Positions 62,350 through 64,000 of a stretch of DNA of 64,000 nt are shown piece after piece. Position numbers and translations under genes: made by a program. The DNA is from Saccoglossus kowalevskii (Eukaryota; Hemichordata; Enteropneusta; Harrimaniidae): the NCBI RefSeq assembly GCF_000003605.2, contig NW_003156236.1, positions 455,986-519,985 on the forward strand. Direction: 5' to 3'. Positions within the stretch are counted from its first letter, which is position 1. Each line of letters begins with the position of its first letter. The notes under the pieces were generated by a model, which searched no databases, was not told the DNA's origin, and was given only the letters and a program-made list of their open reading frames with translations.

Positions 62350-62923
62350 TTTATTGGAGCTTAATACAAATGACTAGTTTACAATTTTATAATATGATAA
62401 CTGCAGAATAGTTACCATAAAACATACTCGTTTGTTTAAAAAACAAACCTGTTGGTTTCCACAGCGAGATGGACTACTTGTTAGTTGGAATATGCTAAGA
62501 TAAAATATTGCGTAATAAAACAATCGTTTGATGTAAATTCTTATCAACATTTGCATTTCTACTACTTCATCACGTGATAATGATGTGTCAAACAACGCGA
62601 CATATATACAACATCACATAGTCTGTATTCAAGCAGTTCCTTTAGGCCACCTGAAAATGACAACGAAACACGATGTTGAAATGTACACTCATAAAGAGAG
62701 GGTATGGTTTGTTGGGTTAAGCTATGGCCAGGAACTAAACACTTGTGGAGAAACGAACAATCTTGATGACAGAACACACAAACAATGTCGTCACAACTCA
62801 CGTGACAATGGATAATCTCGCGTAACAATGTATAATCTTGCGTGACAATTTAGCACGACGTGAAACATTACTCGTAGAATGATATAAAACTCGGATGTGG
62901 CAAAACATACCTCATTTTTAATA
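62350..62923 (-). other. Probable 3' UTR of the membrane-protein gene
   Basis: It follows the TAA at 62926-62924 on the same strand. A - strand AATAAA at 62355-62350 would end a UTR of about 0.57-0.6 kb. A donor-like GAG/GTATGT near 62910 leaves open a 3' UTR intron or an alternative last exon. Confidence 0.45.
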
Positions 62924-63188
62924 TTAAAAGTATGCATCATTGTCTGGTACACTTTCATCCTGTGACTTAAAAGTCCTCATAGAGCCAGACTTATGTGTGA
63001 TATCAACACTGCTGCCACCGGCACTCTCACTGTACATTGGGTTGTAGTGAAATATCTCATTAAAAGATTCCTCTTCTTTCTTTAACTTATCTATCACATC
63101 TCCGTTATCTTCGATGTCGTCAAACACCCAATCCATTGTCGCTTCTTGCGTCTCCCAGCCCGGATGCTCCTTGGACGATAAAGAGAAC
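62924..63188 (-). CDS. Last coding exon of a single-pass membrane protein: cytoplasmic tail with NPxY motif
   Basis: The acceptor TTTTGCTGTTTAG is followed by the exon from 63188 down to the TAA at 62926-62924. The reading frame joins in phase with the upstream exon (AG/G makes Arg). It gives an 87-residue acidic, Ser-rich tail: SSKEHPGWETQEATMDW, an acidic stretch, KLKKEEESFNEIF, then NPMY (63043-63032) and a PDNDAYF end. NPxY motifs bind PTB-domain or clathrin adaptors in receptor tails (LDLR, integrin-beta and similar), so endocytosis or tyrosine signalling is a fair inference. The extracellular part is outside the window and the family cannot be named; EGF-, Ig-, cadherin- or scavenger-receptor-type proteins are all possible. 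Confidence 0.75.
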
Positions 63189-63501
63189 CTAAACAGCAAA
63201 ATAACATTAATAAAAAAAAACATATGATCTTGAGGGTTGAATTCTCAGATATCTAACTATCATCTAATTCATTCAAATGATCCGACACTTGTTGCGACTC
63301 CTGTTACGAAGAAAATCAAAAACCTGTCGCAGACTAATAATACGAACACCCTCCCTTATATATGTTTCCGAAAATCGTCCCAGTTATGAAGCAGCGAGCT
63401 CATGTAAATAAACAATGTATTGTGCGCATATTGTATTCATCGCATGACACCCACATCCAGCAAGAGGCACGACAACTATGGCTCTGTTAAATTATACTGA
63501 C
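63189..63501 (-). other. Intron between transmembrane and tail exons
   Basis: A 313-base GT-AG intron on the - strand: donor AAGAG/GTCAGT at 63501 (weak at +3), acceptor CTGTTTAG ending at 63189. No feature inside. Confidence 0.7.
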
Positions 63502-63601
63502 CTCTTATAAATGAGAAGAATAATAACGCCTAAAACAAGGATCGCTGCAACACCTCCTGCAACAGCGCCGATAACGATAGCAGTCTGACCGTCAGAAATT
63601 C
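63502..63601 (-). CDS. Transmembrane exon of the same membrane protein
   Basis: A 100-base exon bounded by acceptor TTTATCCTCTCCAG and donor AAGAG/GTCAGT on the - strand. It encodes ISDGQTA, then a hydrophobic run VIGAVAGGVAAILVLGVI with a further ILL, then the stop-transfer end IYKR. This is a single membrane span with a GxxxG-like small-residue face and basic inner boundary, so the N side is extracellular. The 5' junction is phase 1, the usual phase for shuffled extracellular modules, which supports a multidomain receptor upstream. It is too short for the ORF length cut-offs normally used. Confidence 0.75.
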
Positions 63602-64000
63602 CTGGAGAGGATAAAGCATTGCATTGTTAAGTCGTACATGGTGTGGAAAGGCAGACAAATACGCAATTGCCTGTTTGCCTAATCACGTAGTAATCACCAT
63701 AAAGCTACGCCTTTCCTGCCTTCAAGCGATGACGCACCTTTTGTGACGCCACAGTGACATAGAGAGGTGAAATCAATATTGGTGAACAAAACAACTTTAT
63801 TTTCTTGTGTAGTCGTTTGTAATTTAGAATATAAACATTCCCCGAAACAATATGTTGTTATTGAAAGGCGATTACCCTAAGAACAGAGCAAACGTCTTTC
63901 CTTTTATCCACTATAATGATGGAAGACAAAAGTCACTTGAGGCGTCATTTAACAGGATATTTACTAATCACTCACGGCAAGAGAGTTGAATTAACTTATA
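63602..64000 (-). other. Intron (partial) upstream of the transmembrane exon
   Basis: No further exon of the membrane protein was recognised before the window edge; the sequence is AT-rich with no coding-like frame. Confidence 0.5.

Noticed and set aside
1-64000. LTR elements, Polintons, endogenous viral or toxin genes
   Set aside because: No long terminal repeats, capsid, protease, integrase or envelope-like translations were recognised.

Overview
The window looks like AT-rich (about 35-38% GC by eye) nuclear DNA from a bilaterian animal, most likely a marine invertebrate. The reasons are a metazoan TENT5/FAM46 gene, GT-AG introns, a transmembrane-receptor-type tail exon, a P2X7-C-type cysteine motif, many short inverted-repeat transposons, satellites and long non-coding stretches. 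I cannot fix the phylum; a lophotrochozoan such as a mollusc is a guess from the style of the repeats.

Layout. 1-8.6 kb: AT-rich DNA with a + strand P2X7-C-like coding fragment (1186-1524), two inverted-repeat elements, and the probable 3' UTR of the main gene. 8.6-10.2 kb: the one complete, confidently recognised gene, a - strand TENT5 non-canonical poly(A) polymerase with its coding region in one exon, a predicted short 5' UTR intron, a TATA box and two CCAAT boxes. A cluster of CRE-like sites lies further upstream (10.58-10.88 kb). 10.4-62.9 kb: about 52 kb with no gene I can name. It holds MITEs of several families (12.4, 20.1, 29.6, 31.3, 48.3 kb), a head-to-tail duplicated 1.4-1.6 kb cassette carrying a 31-bp satellite with 157-bp higher-order periodicity (31.7-34.7 kb), a decayed LINE fragment (41.5-41.8 kb), a 47-bp satellite interrupted by a 717-base assembly gap (45.7-48.0 kb), microsatellites and a few orphan promoter-like sites. 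62.3-63.6 kb: the last two coding exons (transmembrane segment, then cytoplasmic tail with an NPxY motif) of a - strand membrane protein whose upstream exons lie beyond the right edge.

The genes show no sign of acting together; this is an ordinary animal locus with two neighbouring genes and a large repeat-rich space. The most unusual signals are non-coding: 17 perfect TGACGTCA octamers where roughly one is expected, seven RFX X-box-type palindromes, and the satellite-bearing duplicated cassette. I found no evidence of a new multi-gene system. All counts were made by reading and should be recomputed.
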